DNA of 64,000 nt from Nonlabens spongiae (GTDB lineage: Bacteria > Bacteroidota > Bacteroidia > Flavobacteriales > Flavobacteriaceae). The stretch lies in contig NZ_CP019344.1 of the NCBI RefSeq assembly GCF_002117125.1, forward strand, positions 3,162,501 through 3,226,500, read 5' to 3'. A model generated the notes under the pieces. It ran no database searches. It saw only the letters and a list, made by a program, of their open reading frames with translations, and was not told the origin of the DNA. The translations under genes and the position numbers were made by a program. Shown in pieces: positions 17,581 through 26,968 of this stretch. The first letter of the stretch is position 1. Every line of letters starts with the position of its first letter.

Positions 17581-18549
17581 TTATTTCTTTTCATAAACCC
17601 TAAGCTCAGCGCCCATTCCGTAATTGTTATGACCAGACCTGACGAGTTTACTTAAAGCGTTGTAATCAAAGTCAAAAAGCTGCCACTTTTTATTGTTGAG
17701 GAAAATTCTCCTAACCCAAGTTTTCTTGCCATCGATTTCATCAGTAAAGGGTAGAAGTGGCCGGTAGGTTGTGGAAACTTTAGTGTATCCCGTTCTGGTC
17801 TTGATCTCTCTGTACTTTTTTGCGTTTATTAGATCGCCACTGGGTTTAGCATAACCTAAAACCTGAATAGAAGCAAAGACTCCAGAACTGGGGACTACGA
17901 TTTTTAAATCTGTAAGATCCAGTTCATAGATTTTCTCACTTTCCTCAGTTATTAGGAACGTTTTGCTAGGGTACAACGACTCAAATGATGGGCTGCCATC
18001 TTGCTCTACATCATAGAACTGAACCCTGAAAATACTGGAAAATTTGCGCATTTTGTTTTTGGAACGCTGACTTTTCTCTAAAAGAATAGGTATGTAGAGC
18101 TTGCTAATCATGGTAGGTTGCCCCTCATGACGTTCAATCTTTGTTGCAATCTCACTTTCCACAGTAGGTAACCAGCAATCTTCATACTCTTCGTGAACTA
18201 TAGGTTTAATTTTTTCTATATCATAGTCTCCTAATAGCTCTGCACTTACCACAACTGTTTCCAACTTACTTGCTGCAGGAACCAAATTAACAACATCTAA
18301 AAGATCGGGAATTGGAATGGTGAGCGTTTCATAACCAATGCTAGAAACAAACAAAGTGTCTACCCGAGGATATAATTTTTTACTGAATCTAAATATACCA
18401 TTGGCGTCTGCAAAAGTTCCCATTCCATCTCCAAAACTTACAGTTGCAAACGGAACCGGTTTCTTGCTGTAGGTGTCTTGTACCTGAATATCTTGTGACG
18501 TGCCTATAGTTACTGAAAGTAATAGGCTAAGAAGAAATAATGTTCTCAT
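17581..18549 (-). CDS. Exported protein with N-terminal carboxypeptidase-regulatory-like (CarboxypepD_reg) domain
   Basis: A 322-aa protein with a signal peptide (MRTLFLLSLLLSVTIGTSQ). Residues about 20-95 form a beta-sandwich of the CarboxypepD_reg type (KPVPFATVSFGDGMGTFADANGIF, SIGYETLTIPI). The C-terminal two thirds has no recognised domain. Proteins of this build are common in the flavobacterial envelope. Its start overlaps the end of waaA by 23 bp on the same strand, which suggests co-transcription with lipopolysaccharide core synthesis, but no direct functional link can be read from the sequence. Confidence 0.78.
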   Translation of the reverse strand: MRTLFLLSLLLSVTIGTSQDIQVQDTYSKKPVPFATVSFGDGMGTFADANGIFRFSKKLYPRVDTLFVSSIGYETLTIPIPDLLDVVNLVPAASKLETVVVSAELLGDYDIEKIKPIVHEEYEDCWLPTVESEIATKIERHEGQPTMISKLYIPILLEKSQRSKNKMRKFSSIFRVQFYDVEQDGSPSFESLYPSKTFLITEESEKIYELDLTDLKIVVPSSGVFASIQVLGYAKPSGDLINAKKYREIKTRTGYTKVSTTYRPLLPFTDEIDGKKTWVRRIFLNNKKWQLFDFDYNALSKLVRSGHNNYGMGAELRVYEKK

Positions 18550-19792
18550 TGATTCCTTTTAGGTATTTGATGATTTGCCTGGTCGCGCCCGTATTGCTGT
18601 TTATCCAGTGACCAGAAATCATGCCTGTTTTTTCTCTGAAGCGATCATCTGAAAGTAGCTTATCAGTAATTTCAGAAAACTCATCTTTATTTTTTACTGA
18701 AAATAAACCTCCCAAATCTTCAAGTTTTGCAGCTTCTGGATATTTCTCATAGTTTTTCCCGATGATTACAGGTATTCCAAAGGTTGCGGCTTCTAAAATA
18801 TTGTGTAATCCAGTAGTTCCCATACCACCGCCCACATAGGCAATGTCTGCATAGCTATAGGCTTTGGTTAGTAAACCTATGGTGTTAATTATTAGAATGT
18901 TGCTTGTGAATGAGTTGTTAGGAGACTCCTGATTAATTTCACTCCATAAGTGCACGTCTCGATTCAATGATTTTTTAAGCGTATTGATTTTTTGTTCATG
19001 TACCTCGTGAGGTGCAATAATCACCTTAAGGTTTTCCTGATCTTTTTTCTGAAGAATGTAGTTCTTAATGACCGCAATATCTTCAGGCCAACTGCTGCCT
19101 ACGACCAGACACTTTGAGTCGACCGTAAAAGCTTCCAACAATTCAACTCTGTTATCTCTCTCTATGAGTTGACTGGCGCGGTCAAATCGAGTATCACCGC
19201 TTACGCTGGCATTAGAGAATCCTAGATTTTTCAAGTTGTGCAGCGAGCTCTCATTCTGCAGGAAGAAATGATCAAATGCTTTCAGCGATTTCAACATCCA
19301 GCGACCATACCATTTATGAAAAGTCATACTCTCTCTAAAGACTCCGCTCACTAAGATAGTCCTGCAATCACGTTTTTTTAGTCCGTTCAGGTAATTAGGC
19401 CAGAACTCATATTTGACCATTATCGCGATAGATGGTTCAACGATATCGAGAAATTTACGAGAATTGTCAAAAGTGTCTATGGGTAAATAACACACCACGT
19501 CAGCAAGCGTTGTATCCTTTTTATTTTCATAGCCAGAAGGCGAGAAGAATGTAAGTACAACTTGATAGTCTTGTTGATTCAGTTGCTCAAGAACAGGAAC
19601 GACCTGTTCATATTCTCCTAGACTCGCAACATGTACCCAAATTTTTGGAATCGTACTCTTTATATTTTGATCTAGAATATCCCAGGTTCGCTCACGACCT
19701 TGAGCGCCTAGTTTTACTTTTTTATTGAAAAATCCAGCGACGGGTAAACATGCTTTTACCACGGTGGATAATGTATCGTATAATGTTTTCAA
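18527..19792 (-). CDS. waaA: 3-deoxy-D-manno-octulosonic acid (KDO) transferase
   Basis: A 421-aa GT-B glycosyltransferase (GT30) that adds KDO to lipid A at the inner membrane. The N-terminal half has LYDTL...GFFNKKVKLGAQGR, HVASLGEYEQVVP with the catalytic Glu of the ASLGE motif, and KYEFWPNYL; the C-terminal half has SSWPEDIAV, IIAPHEVHE and the GGGMGTTGLHNILEAA nucleotide-sugar loop. No ATG fits; the start appears to be TTG at 19792, because an in-frame TAA lies six codons further upstream. Divergent from the sugar aminotransferase gene. Confidence 0.95.
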   Translation of the reverse strand: MKTLYDTLSTVVKACLPVAGFFNKKVKLGAQGRERTWDILDQNIKSTIPKIWVHVASLGEYEQVVPVLEQLNQQDYQVVLTFFSPSGYENKKDTTLADVVCYLPIDTFDNSRKFLDIVEPSIAIMVKYEFWPNYLNGLKKRDCRTILVSGVFRESMTFHKWYGRWMLKSLKAFDHFFLQNESSLHNLKNLGFSNASVSGDTRFDRASQLIERDNRVELLEAFTVDSKCLVVGSSWPEDIAVIKNYILQKKDQENLKVIIAPHEVHEQKINTLKKSLNRDVHLWSEINQESPNNSFTSNILIINTIGLLTKAYSYADIAYVGGGMGTTGLHNILEAATFGIPVIIGKNYEKYPEAAKLEDLGGLFSVKNKDEFSEITDKLLSDDRFREKTGMISGHWINSNTGATRQIIKYLKGINENIISS

Positions 19793-19901
19793 ATGCAGTG
19801 TTTCTACTTACAGACTTATGCTCAAGGTAGCATATTCTAGTACTTTTATTCCTTATTTTTACCATAAAACAGGCTTATCGCCTCATTTATTCAATAAAAG
19901 G

Positions 19902-21035
19902 ATGCGCAAGATACAAATGGTAGACCTACAAGGTCAGTTTGAAGAAATAAAGGATCAGGTTAATGACGGTCTGCAAAAGGTGATTGAGTCGGCTGCTTTT
20001 ATTAATGGCCCAGAAGTACATGCTTTTCAGAAGGAGCTTGAGGAGTATCTTGGCGTCAAACACGTCATCCCATGCGCAAATGGGACAGATGCCCTTCAAA
20101 TCGCGATGATGGGATTGGGCTTAAAACCCGGTGACGAAGTCATCACTGCCGATTTTACGTTTGCCGCAACGGTTGAAGTTATTGCGCTTCTTGGGCTCAC
20201 GCCCGTTTTAGTTGATGTAAACCCATACAATTTCAACATAGATATTGATGCCGTGGAAAGAGCCATTACGCCCAAAACAAAGGCTATTGTTCCCGTTCAT
20301 TTATTTGGTCAAACCGCAGCTATGGATGAAATCATGGCGCTTGCGAGAAAGCATGATCTCTACGTAATTGAAGATAACGCTCAGGGAATAGGTTCTAATT
20401 ATTTACACTCTAATGGAACGAAATCTAAAACGGGTACCATCGGTAACGTTGGAACGACATCATTTTTTCCATCAAAGAATCTAGGCTGTTACGGTGATGG
20501 TGGAGCAATTTTTACAAACGATGACGATCTAGCGCATATCATAAGAGGAATCGTGAACCATGGTATGTATGAGCGCTACCATCACGATGTGGTAGGTGTA
20601 AACTCCAGGCTGGATTCCATGCAAGCTACAGTTTTGAGAGCAAAATTACCTCATCTCGATACATATAATAATGCACGTAGAGCTGCCGCAAGAAAATACA
20701 CGCAGGCATTTGCTGCAGAAGAAAAGATCATCACACCACTGGTTTGTGATAACTGCGATTGCCACGTGTTTCATCAGTACACCTTGGTTCTTAAAGATGT
20801 GGATCGCGACGGGTTGGTCAAGCACTTACAAAGTAAGGATATTCCTTGCGGAGTCTATTATCCCATCCCTTTACACAAGCAAAAAGCCTATCAAGACGAT
20901 CGCTACAACGAGGCTGATTTCCCTGTGACGAACCAGCTTGTCAAGGAATGCATATCACTTCCCATGCACACAGAGCTTGATGATGAGCAGATAGCTTATA
21001 TCACAGACGCGGTGAAGGAATTTATTCATAGGTAA
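19902..21035 (+). CDS. DegT/DnrJ/EryC1 family PLP-dependent sugar aminotransferase
   Basis: 377 aa from the ATG at 19902 (MRKIQMVDLQGQ, the usual family start); the frame is open further upstream but overlaps waaA and is not typical. Fold-type I aminotransferase: Lys192 in FFPSKNLGCYGDGG is the PLP Schiff-base lysine, with GTDAL at 61-65 and EDNAQGIGS at 157-165. It resembles WbpE/WlbC-like enzymes that make diamino or 3-acetamido sugars for surface polysaccharide, but the exact substrate cannot be told. Being beside waaA, it likely serves envelope glycan synthesis. Confidence 0.9.
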   Translation: MRKIQMVDLQGQFEEIKDQVNDGLQKVIESAAFINGPEVHAFQKELEEYLGVKHVIPCANGTDALQIAMMGLGLKPGDEVITADFTFAATVEVIALLGLTPVLVDVNPYNFNIDIDAVERAITPKTKAIVPVHLFGQTAAMDEIMALARKHDLYVIEDNAQGIGSNYLHSNGTKSKTGTIGNVGTTSFFPSKNLGCYGDGGAIFTNDDDLAHIIRGIVNHGMYERYHHDVVGVNSRLDSMQATVLRAKLPHLDTYNNARRAAARKYTQAFAAEEKIITPLVCDNCDCHVFHQYTLVLKDVDRDGLVKHLQSKDIPCGVYYPIPLHKQKAYQDDRYNEADFPVTNQLVKECISLPMHTELDDEQIAYITDAVKEFIHR

Positions 21036-21065
21036 CTTTGGCAATGTAGTTGCTGTTTCAAAAAA

Positions 21066-22163
21066 GTGAGGTGTAAAAAAGTTTTCGTTGTTCTATTTAT
21101 TCTCGCTTTCGCGAAAGCGTTACAAGCACAGTCCACTCGTCCACAATGTTATTTAGTGAACGCAAAGAGCGGGCTCAAACTCAGGGCAGAAGCCAGCCTC
21201 GAGGGACGCTTGATTGAAACCTTGCCCTATGGGGCTCAAGTCATAATCATTCCTGCTGAAAAAGGGGTTAGAGGCTCCGTTCTGGATAACGGATCACGAG
21301 TCGAAGGAAGCTGGGTAAAAGTCAAAACCTTATTTCACGATTACAATGCGTCATCAGGAAATGAGGGGTTTGTGTTTGATTATTATCTCTCTAAGCATCT
21401 AGACGATTTGCCTGCTGAAAGTCTGCATAATTTTACAGACATTTACTCTTTTGAGGAGCAAACTGAGCTGGATATTCCTAGTGTTAATGCACGTGATGAA
21501 TTGTACAAGCTAGGAACAAATTGCAATGTAAGGTATGAATACAATCCAGCTGCAAAAAGAGCCTTGGCAGACATCATCCAGTTCAAGACAGTTGATTACT
21601 CTGATTACAAAGAAAGGGTTTTACTAAATCCCTATAAACTGGATCAATCATTTGTTCCAAAGAGATTTCCCGTAAAAGATTCTATGGCTGCTCGTGAAGG
21701 ATTTACGCAATATTACCTCCCTATAAATAAAGGTCGTGACAGTGTTTTAGTTAAAGATGATACGGGCGAGTGGGGCTCAGTCACTGAGTATCTAGGTTAC
21801 ATCAAAGAGTTAGACGCATATTTCGCGACGGGATTTGCCGAGGATCAAGAAATCATAAAAATTGATCAGAAAACGGGCGAGCGCTCACTTTTTGCAAATG
21901 GTAATTTCAGCATTTCTCCTGAAGGTACTTTTTTAGTAAGTGCCTACAGCGAGATATTTGACCAGCTCACTGCGTTTAGAGTAAGCTTTTTAGATGATAA
22001 GAAGAAGGGTTTTGAAATTAAATTTACCAGCTGGTTTCCAGTGGGAGCGTTGGAATGGATTAGCGAGCGAGAGTTCTTGATGCCTGTTCTTCCCATGGAT
22101 AGGCGGAATGAAAATCCTGATCAATCGGAACCTATTTATCTACTCGGTCAGATTAAAATTTGA
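21066..22163 (+). CDS. Exported SH3-like domain protein
   Basis: A 365-aa protein from a GTG start, 30 bp after the aminotransferase gene. Residues about 28-110 look like a bacterial SH3 domain (NAKSGLKLRAEASLEG, EGSWVKVK). The rest is beta-rich without a recognised domain. The signal peptide is odd: its hydrophobic core reads FILAFAKALQAQS because a full palindrome copy (21104-21119) encodes AFAKA there, putting a lysine in the h-region. SH3b domains often bind peptidoglycan peptides, so a periplasmic role is possible. Confidence 0.7.
   Translation: MRCKKVFVVLFILAFAKALQAQSTRPQCYLVNAKSGLKLRAEASLEGRLIETLPYGAQVIIIPAEKGVRGSVLDNGSRVEGSWVKVKTLFHDYNASSGNEGFVFDYYLSKHLDDLPAESLHNFTDIYSFEEQTELDIPSVNARDELYKLGTNCNVRYEYNPAAKRALADIIQFKTVDYSDYKERVLLNPYKLDQSFVPKRFPVKDSMAAREGFTQYYLPINKGRDSVLVKDDTGEWGSVTEYLGYIKELDAYFATGFAEDQEIIKIDQKTGERSLFANGNFSISPEGTFLVSAYSEIFDQLTAFRVSFLDDKKKGFEIKFTSWFPVGALEWISEREFLMPVLPMDRRNENPDQSEPIYLLGQIKI
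21104..21119. repeat. Dispersed palindrome, full copy inside a signal peptide
   Basis: CGCTTTCGCGAAAGCG encoding AFAKA in codons 14-18 of the SH3-like protein. Confidence 0.92.
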
Positions 22164-22229
22164 GCAACTCAAAATTTATTCAAGCCAGAGTCCATACTTT
22201 GAACTATCTTTTCAATCAAATTTTTTCTC

Positions 22230-23513
22230 ATGAGATCGTTTCTTTTATCATTTTTTGCGCTGTTCACATTTCTAAATTCAGTAGCTCAGGAACAAATCGT
22301 TTATATCCATGCGGGTCATTTATTAGATACTGAAAAAGGAGAGTGGCTGGAAGAAGTTACGATAAGTGTACAAAATGGATTAATCGTAGATGTCGAGAAA
22401 GGCTATATCAAGGCTCCACGATTTGCAGAAGTCTACGACTTAAAGGATCAATGGGTGATGCCTGGGTTTACTGATATGCATGTGCACATGGAAACCGAGT
22501 ATAATCCACACGCTTATGTTCAAAAGTACGTAGATGACCCAGCCGATGTGGCCTATGATTCCGTAAAATATGCAGAAATCACATTATTATCTGGATTTAC
22601 GACTGTCCGGGATTTGGGAGGTAGTGGTATCAATATTTCCTTGCGTGATGCGATCAACAAAGGTAAAATTCCTGGCCCACGCATTTTTACCGCAGGGAAA
22701 TCCATTGCCACTACAGGAGGTCACGCAGATCCCACTAATGGAAGCAATCAAAAACTCATGGGCGATCCAGGTCCCAGAGAAGGCGTTGCAAACAGCCCTG
22801 ATGAAGCTCGTGCTGCCGTAAGACACCGCTACAAAAATGGAGCAGACTGTATAAAAATTACCGCAACCGGCGGTGTGTTGAGCGTTGCTAAAAATGGGAG
22901 TAATCCTCAATTTACAATAGAGGAAATTCAAGCAATCACAGAAACCGCAGCAGACTATGGTTTTCATGTGGCAGCCCACGCTCATGGTGATGAGGGAATG
23001 AGAAGAGCAGTCTTGGGAGGAGTAAAAACCATTGAGCATGGAACTTATATGAGCGAGGAAACCATGGATTTAATGAAGGAAAATAACTGTTACCTCGTTC
23101 CAACGATCACTGCTAGTAAAGAAGTAGCCGAAAAAGCCGAAGTAGATGGTTTTTATCCGGAACTCGTGGTGCCTAAGGCTAAAGCAGTAGGTCCACAGAT
23201 TCAAGGTACATTTGCCAGAGCCTATAAAAGAGGTGTTCCTATCGTTTTTGGAACAGATGCTGGGGTTTTTGCTCATGGCAAGAATGCTAAGGAATTTGGC
23301 TATATGACCGAAGCTGGAATGCCAGCCATGGAAGCATTACAAAGCGCCACGATAATTCCCGCGTTAATATTGCAATTAGAAGATAAAATAGGTCAAGTCA
23401 AAAAAGGATTCTATGCAGATATCATTGCAGTATCTCAAAATCCCGAGAAAAATATAGCAACGTTAGAGGCTGTAGAGTTTGTGATGAAAGATGGTAAAGT
23501 ATACAAGAAGTAA
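22230..23513 (+). CDS. Exported metal-dependent amidohydrolase (Xaa-Pro dipeptidase/imidazolonepropionase-like)
   Basis: A 427-aa amidohydrolase-superfamily enzyme with a signal peptide (MRSFLLSFFALFTFLNSVAQ). Metal-binding motifs are HxH at 84-86 (TDMHVHM), a Lys in GADCIKITATGGV that could be carboxylated, HAHGDEGM, IEHGTYM and the catalytic Asp in FGTDAGVFAHG. Related secreted enzymes act on dipeptides or other cyclic amides; the substrate here is unknown. The stop abuts the stop of the convergent DUF3095 gene with no space between them, so there is no terminator in between. Confidence 0.88.
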   Translation: MRSFLLSFFALFTFLNSVAQEQIVYIHAGHLLDTEKGEWLEEVTISVQNGLIVDVEKGYIKAPRFAEVYDLKDQWVMPGFTDMHVHMETEYNPHAYVQKYVDDPADVAYDSVKYAEITLLSGFTTVRDLGGSGINISLRDAINKGKIPGPRIFTAGKSIATTGGHADPTNGSNQKLMGDPGPREGVANSPDEARAAVRHRYKNGADCIKITATGGVLSVAKNGSNPQFTIEEIQAITETAADYGFHVAAHAHGDEGMRRAVLGGVKTIEHGTYMSEETMDLMKENNCYLVPTITASKEVAEKAEVDGFYPELVVPKAKAVGPQIQGTFARAYKRGVPIVFGTDAGVFAHGKNAKEFGYMTEAGMPAMEALQSATIIPALILQLEDKIGQVKKGFYADIIAVSQNPEKNIATLEAVEFVMKDGKVYKK

Positions 23514-24686
23514 TCAGGCTACTGCGGGACTGTCTGAGTATTTTTTCTTGTAAATTATTGCTGCACTCGTATAGCCACCTTCGGTACCATCTACAAAATG
23601 AATATGATTATCTCCTCGATCTTGAACGTAACAGCTCATGACTGAAGCATAAGTGGCGTGAAGCCCATATTTAATTTTACCTTCTTTCTCTAAAAGATCA
23701 AGGTAATTTGTAAGCATCTCGATTTGACTAGCGCCTCCTTCCATGACCGTATTGAGCGAACCGTCTATCATGATTGTGTCTGATAGCTGACTTACTTTGT
23801 TAAGATAAGCCCTACCTTCTGCAAAGAATTTAAAATAAAACTTACCGAAATAGGTGATCAAAAAGTGCTTGAGTAGGTAGCTCATTTTATTTTTTCCTAT
23901 TCTCGCCACCATTTCTTCCCTGATCTTAGCCAGTGTTGCATTCAATTTCAGTTTTGTGGTTGAGATGGGTTGTCGCTGATTGAATGTTCCAAAAGTCAGA
24001 TCGATCATGTCCAGAATATCGGCATAGATTTGTGAGTGAAGACTTTCATCCTCACAACTTACAATTAAGCAAACCACTTTATTTTTATCCTTTTTAGGCG
24101 ATATTTTATCCCATCTGCATTCCATACCCTCTAAATCAATTATTGATGAAGTCACCTCATTTGATTTGGTAGGATTGTAATTATGCTTGATTAAATATTC
24201 AGCATGTTGAAGACCATTACCTAAAATTAAAGGGATAATCAGATACTTGTTGATTCTCACCTTGGCAATTTTGATTTCGTATCCAGATTTATAGATATCG
24301 CTCACTAAAACAAAACCCGTGCGTAAGGTGAGTTGTAGGTTTTTTTCAACGTGGTGACTGAAGGATACAAGAGCCTCCTTAACTTGAGATTCCCTTTCAG
24401 CAGGTATTAAAAAAATAGCACCGTCTCCTCCAAAAAAATAAGGAATCTCAAAAGCCTTTAACTCAGCTTTCAGTGTATTCATTACTGTAACTACACTGCC
24501 TGTGGCTGCAAGATTTACCTTCTGGTGATTTCCAGAATTAACGGCCTTTGTACTATCTAGCACATCTGTCACGACTACCACCCAGTTCTCAGGTACTTTT
24601 AAAAATGCACTTGAATTCCTTATCAGTTTATGAATAGGAGTATGCTGTACCTTAAGGTTGCTATAAAATGTGAGGTTAGAAGCCAT
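23514..24686 (-). CDS. DUF3095 protein, cyclase-like
   Basis: A 390-aa cytoplasmic protein of the DUF3095 family. Two segments recall class III nucleotide cyclase/GGDEF folds: VVVVTDVLDSTKAV (metal-binding Asp position) and PYFFGGDGAIFLIP. The C-terminal half (LTFGTFNQRQPIS, GSLNTVMEGG) is typical for the family. Whether it makes a cyclic nucleotide is not known. It stands alone, convergent with the amidohydrolase gene. Confidence 0.8.
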   Translation of the reverse strand: MASNLTFYSNLKVQHTPIHKLIRNSSAFLKVPENWVVVVTDVLDSTKAVNSGNHQKVNLAATGSVVTVMNTLKAELKAFEIPYFFGGDGAIFLIPAERESQVKEALVSFSHHVEKNLQLTLRTGFVLVSDIYKSGYEIKIAKVRINKYLIIPLILGNGLQHAEYLIKHNYNPTKSNEVTSSIIDLEGMECRWDKISPKKDKNKVVCLIVSCEDESLHSQIYADILDMIDLTFGTFNQRQPISTTKLKLNATLAKIREEMVARIGKNKMSYLLKHFLITYFGKFYFKFFAEGRAYLNKVSQLSDTIMIDGSLNTVMEGGASQIEMLTNYLDLLEKEGKIKYGLHATYASVMSCYVQDRGDNHIHFVDGTEGGYTSAAIIYKKKYSDSPAVA

Positions 24687-24813
24687 TACCCTTAAAATAT
24701 GGTAAAAGTATCATGGTACCATTCTATGAAATCTCAATTAACAGAAGATTAATCGGGCTTGAGATCTATGAATTTATTGATTTTAAAATGGTCGCAACTA
24801 GTTTGGGTTTTTT

Positions 24814-24828
24814 GCTTTCGCGAAAGCG
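24814..24828. repeat. Dispersed palindrome, intergenic 15-bp copy
   Basis: GCTTTCGCGAAAGCG in the space between DUF3095 and rpsT. Confidence 0.9.
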
Positions 24829-24898
24829 GAACATATCAAATACTAAATGAACGCTGTTAGATTACCGATCAGAAATGGTGTGAGAGTAAATTCCGAGA

Positions 24899-24930
24899 AT
24901 AAAAAAAGCCTTTCCGAGGAGAAAGGCTTT
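24899..24930 (-). terminator. Terminator of rpsT
   Basis: Stem AAAGCCTTTC / GAAAGGCTTT (10 bp) with a 6-nt loop and a T run on the minus strand. Confidence 0.9.
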
Positions 24931-24950
24931 GAATTTTAATGTGAATCTAT

Positions 24951-25205
24951 TTAAGCTAAAGCATTCACGTGCTTTGCGAGCTTTGACTTCAGGTTTGATG
25001 CTTTGTTATCGTGAATAACATTAGTTTTCGCAAGCTTGTCAATCATTGAAGAAACTTCTACTAAAAGCTTTTCAGCAGCAGACTTGTCTTCAGTCTCTTT
25101 CAATTTCTTAATCGCATTACGAGTAGTTTTGTGCTGGTGCTTATTTCTAAGTCTAGCAGTCTCGTTTCTACGTATTCTTTTTAAAGCACTTTTGTGATTT
25201 GCCAT
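24951..25205 (-). CDS. rpsT: 30S ribosomal protein S20
   Basis: An 84-aa, Lys/Arg-rich helical protein starting [21 protein letters not shown], a clear bS20. It binds 16S rRNA in the small subunit. It lies 35 bp downstream of tRNA-Glu on the same strand and is followed by a strong terminator, so proS, tRNA-Glu and rpsT could be read as one leftward unit. Confidence 0.97.
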   Translation of the reverse strand: MANHKSALKRIRRNETARLRNKHQHKTTRNAIKKLKETEDKSAAEKLLVEVSSMIDKLAKTNVIHDNKASNLKSKLAKHVNALA

Positions 25206-25240
25206 ATCTAAAAATCTGGTTTTAAAAACCTAAAATATTG

Positions 25241-25312
25241 TAGCCCGTAGGGGAATCGAACCCCTCTTACCAGGATGAAAACCTGGCGTCCTAGCCGATA
25301 GACGAACGGGCC
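25241..25312 (-). tRNA. tRNA-Glu (anticodon TTC)
   Basis: A 72-nt cloverleaf on the minus strand. The acceptor stem is GGCCCGT paired with ACGGGCT (first pair G-U), the anticodon arm CCAGG-TTTTCAT-CCTGG has anticodon TTC, and the T arm GGGGTTCGATTCCCC is intact. The discriminator base is A and CCA is not encoded. Confidence 0.95.
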
Positions 25313-25386
25313 AAGATGTTTTGCCTTTCAAAGCGGTTGCAAAAATACAAGCATTTTTGAAACTGCCAACTATTTTTTTAAAAAAA

Positions 25387-26865
25387 TCAATAAGCTTTTG
25401 CAAATAAAACTCTCTGGTTTGATTCAGAGCCAGTTAGAATGCAATTTCCTTTTTCTTTTTTTACGTTCAGTGGTATACATCTGATAGTAGCCTTTGTGAG
25501 CTCTTTAATTCTATTCTCAGTTTCAGGTGTTCCATCCCAGTGTGCTGATATGAAGCCGCCCTTATTTTTGAGTACATTCTTGAATTCGTCAAAGGAGTCA
25601 ACCTCAGTGATGTGTTCATCTCTAAAATTGCGAGCTTTTTCAAACAGCGCCATCTGAATTTCTTTCAACAGGTCGGGAATCAAGTTTGAGATTTCATCCA
25701 TGCTTACTACCTCCTTAGTTAAAGTGTCTCGTCTTGCTAGCTCTACGGTATTATTTGCTATATCACGAGCTCCGATGGCAATTCTTAATGGAACACCTTG
25801 CAACTCGTGTTGGGCAAATTTTGCTCCAGGTCTCAAGGTGTCACGATCGTCATACCTTACACTGACCCCACGATTTCTAAGGGATTTTTCTATTTCCTGG
25901 ACTTTAACACTTACTTCCTCTAGCTGATCTAGTCCTTTGTAAATCGGGACGATGACAACCTGTATTGGTGCTAGATTAGGAGGGAGGACAAGCCCGCGAT
26001 CATCACTGTGAGTCATTATTAGTGCTCCCATGAGTCGGGTTGATACTCCCCATGAAGTAGCCCATACGTATTCTTGTTTTCCTTCTTTAGTAGTATACTT
26101 TACATCAAAAGCTTCAGCGAAGTTCTGACCCAAAAAATGACTGGTGCCTGCTTGTAGGGCCTTGCCATCTTGCATAAGTGCTTCGATACAGTATGTTTCT
26201 ACCGCGCCCGCAAATCGCTCGCTCTCTGACTTTACACCTTGAATAACTGGAATTGCCATAAAGTTTTCGGCAAAATCTGCATAAACTTCATTCATTTGGA
26301 CGGCTTCTTGAATAGCTTCCTGTTCGGTGGCGTGTGCCGTATGTCCTTCTTGCCATAAAAACTCTGCGGTTCTCAAGAATAGACGGGTTCTCATTTCCCA
26401 TCGCACCACATTTGCCCATTGATTAACTAAAATTGGAAGATCTCGATAAGATTGAATCCAACCCTTATAAGTGTTCCAAATAATGGCTTCACTGGTAGGT
26501 CTAACGACAAGTTCTTCCTCAAGTTTGGCCTCTGGGTCTACTCTTAGTTTGCCAGCATTATCTGGATCATTTTGCAATCTGTAATGGGTGACGACAGCAC
26601 ACTCCTTGGCAAAGCCTTCAGCATTTTTTTCTTCAGCTTCAAAAAGGCTTTTAGGAACAAATAAAGGGAAGTAGGCGTTTTGGTGACCTGTTTCTTTGAA
26701 CATTCGGTCTAGTTCAGCTTGCATTTTTTCCCAAATGGCATAACCATAAGGTTTTATAACCATGCAGCCTCTCACAGCGCTGTTTTCAGCAAGATCTGCT
26801 TGTACAACAAGTTCATTGTACCATTTTGAATAGTCGTCCTTTCTACTGGTTAAGTGTTTTGCCAT
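25387..26865 (-). CDS. proS: Prolyl-tRNA synthetase, archaeal/eukaryotic type
   Basis: 492 aa from the ATG at 26865 (a GTG four codons upstream is possible). A class II synthetase: motif 2 region [34 protein letters not shown], and motif 3 region [15 protein letters not shown]. The anticodon-binding domain follows ([10 protein letters not shown]) and the C-terminal zinc-binding-type domain typical of this ProS subgroup ends the protein. It lacks the editing insertion of bacterial-type ProS, as usual in Bacteroidetes. Confidence 0.96.
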   Translation of the reverse strand: MAKHLTSRKDDYSKWYNELVVQADLAENSAVRGCMVIKPYGYAIWEKMQAELDRMFKETGHQNAYFPLFVPKSLFEAEEKNAEGFAKECAVVTHYRLQNDPDNAGKLRVDPEAKLEEELVVRPTSEAIIWNTYKGWIQSYRDLPILVNQWANVVRWEMRTRLFLRTAEFLWQEGHTAHATEQEAIQEAVQMNEVYADFAENFMAIPVIQGVKSESERFAGAVETYCIEALMQDGKALQAGTSHFLGQNFAEAFDVKYTTKEGKQEYVWATSWGVSTRLMGALIMTHSDDRGLVLPPNLAPIQVVIVPIYKGLDQLEEVSVKVQEIEKSLRNRGVSVRYDDRDTLRPGAKFAQHELQGVPLRIAIGARDIANNTVELARRDTLTKEVVSMDEISNLIPDLLKEIQMALFEKARNFRDEHITEVDSFDEFKNVLKNKGGFISAHWDGTPETENRIKELTKATIRCIPLNVKKEKGNCILTGSESNQRVLFAKAY

Positions 26866-26968
26866 GGGCTTTGGCACAAATGTTGTGCTTAATTTAGAGT
26901 TCTGTTAAATGCTTTATTAGCACGGCAAAACTACTTATTTTTATACAAAGCACTTGAAAATACACGTC

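Noticed and set aside
20335..20352. GCGCTTGCGAGAAAGC in the aminotransferase gene as a palindrome copy
   Set aside because: Too many mismatches to separate from chance.
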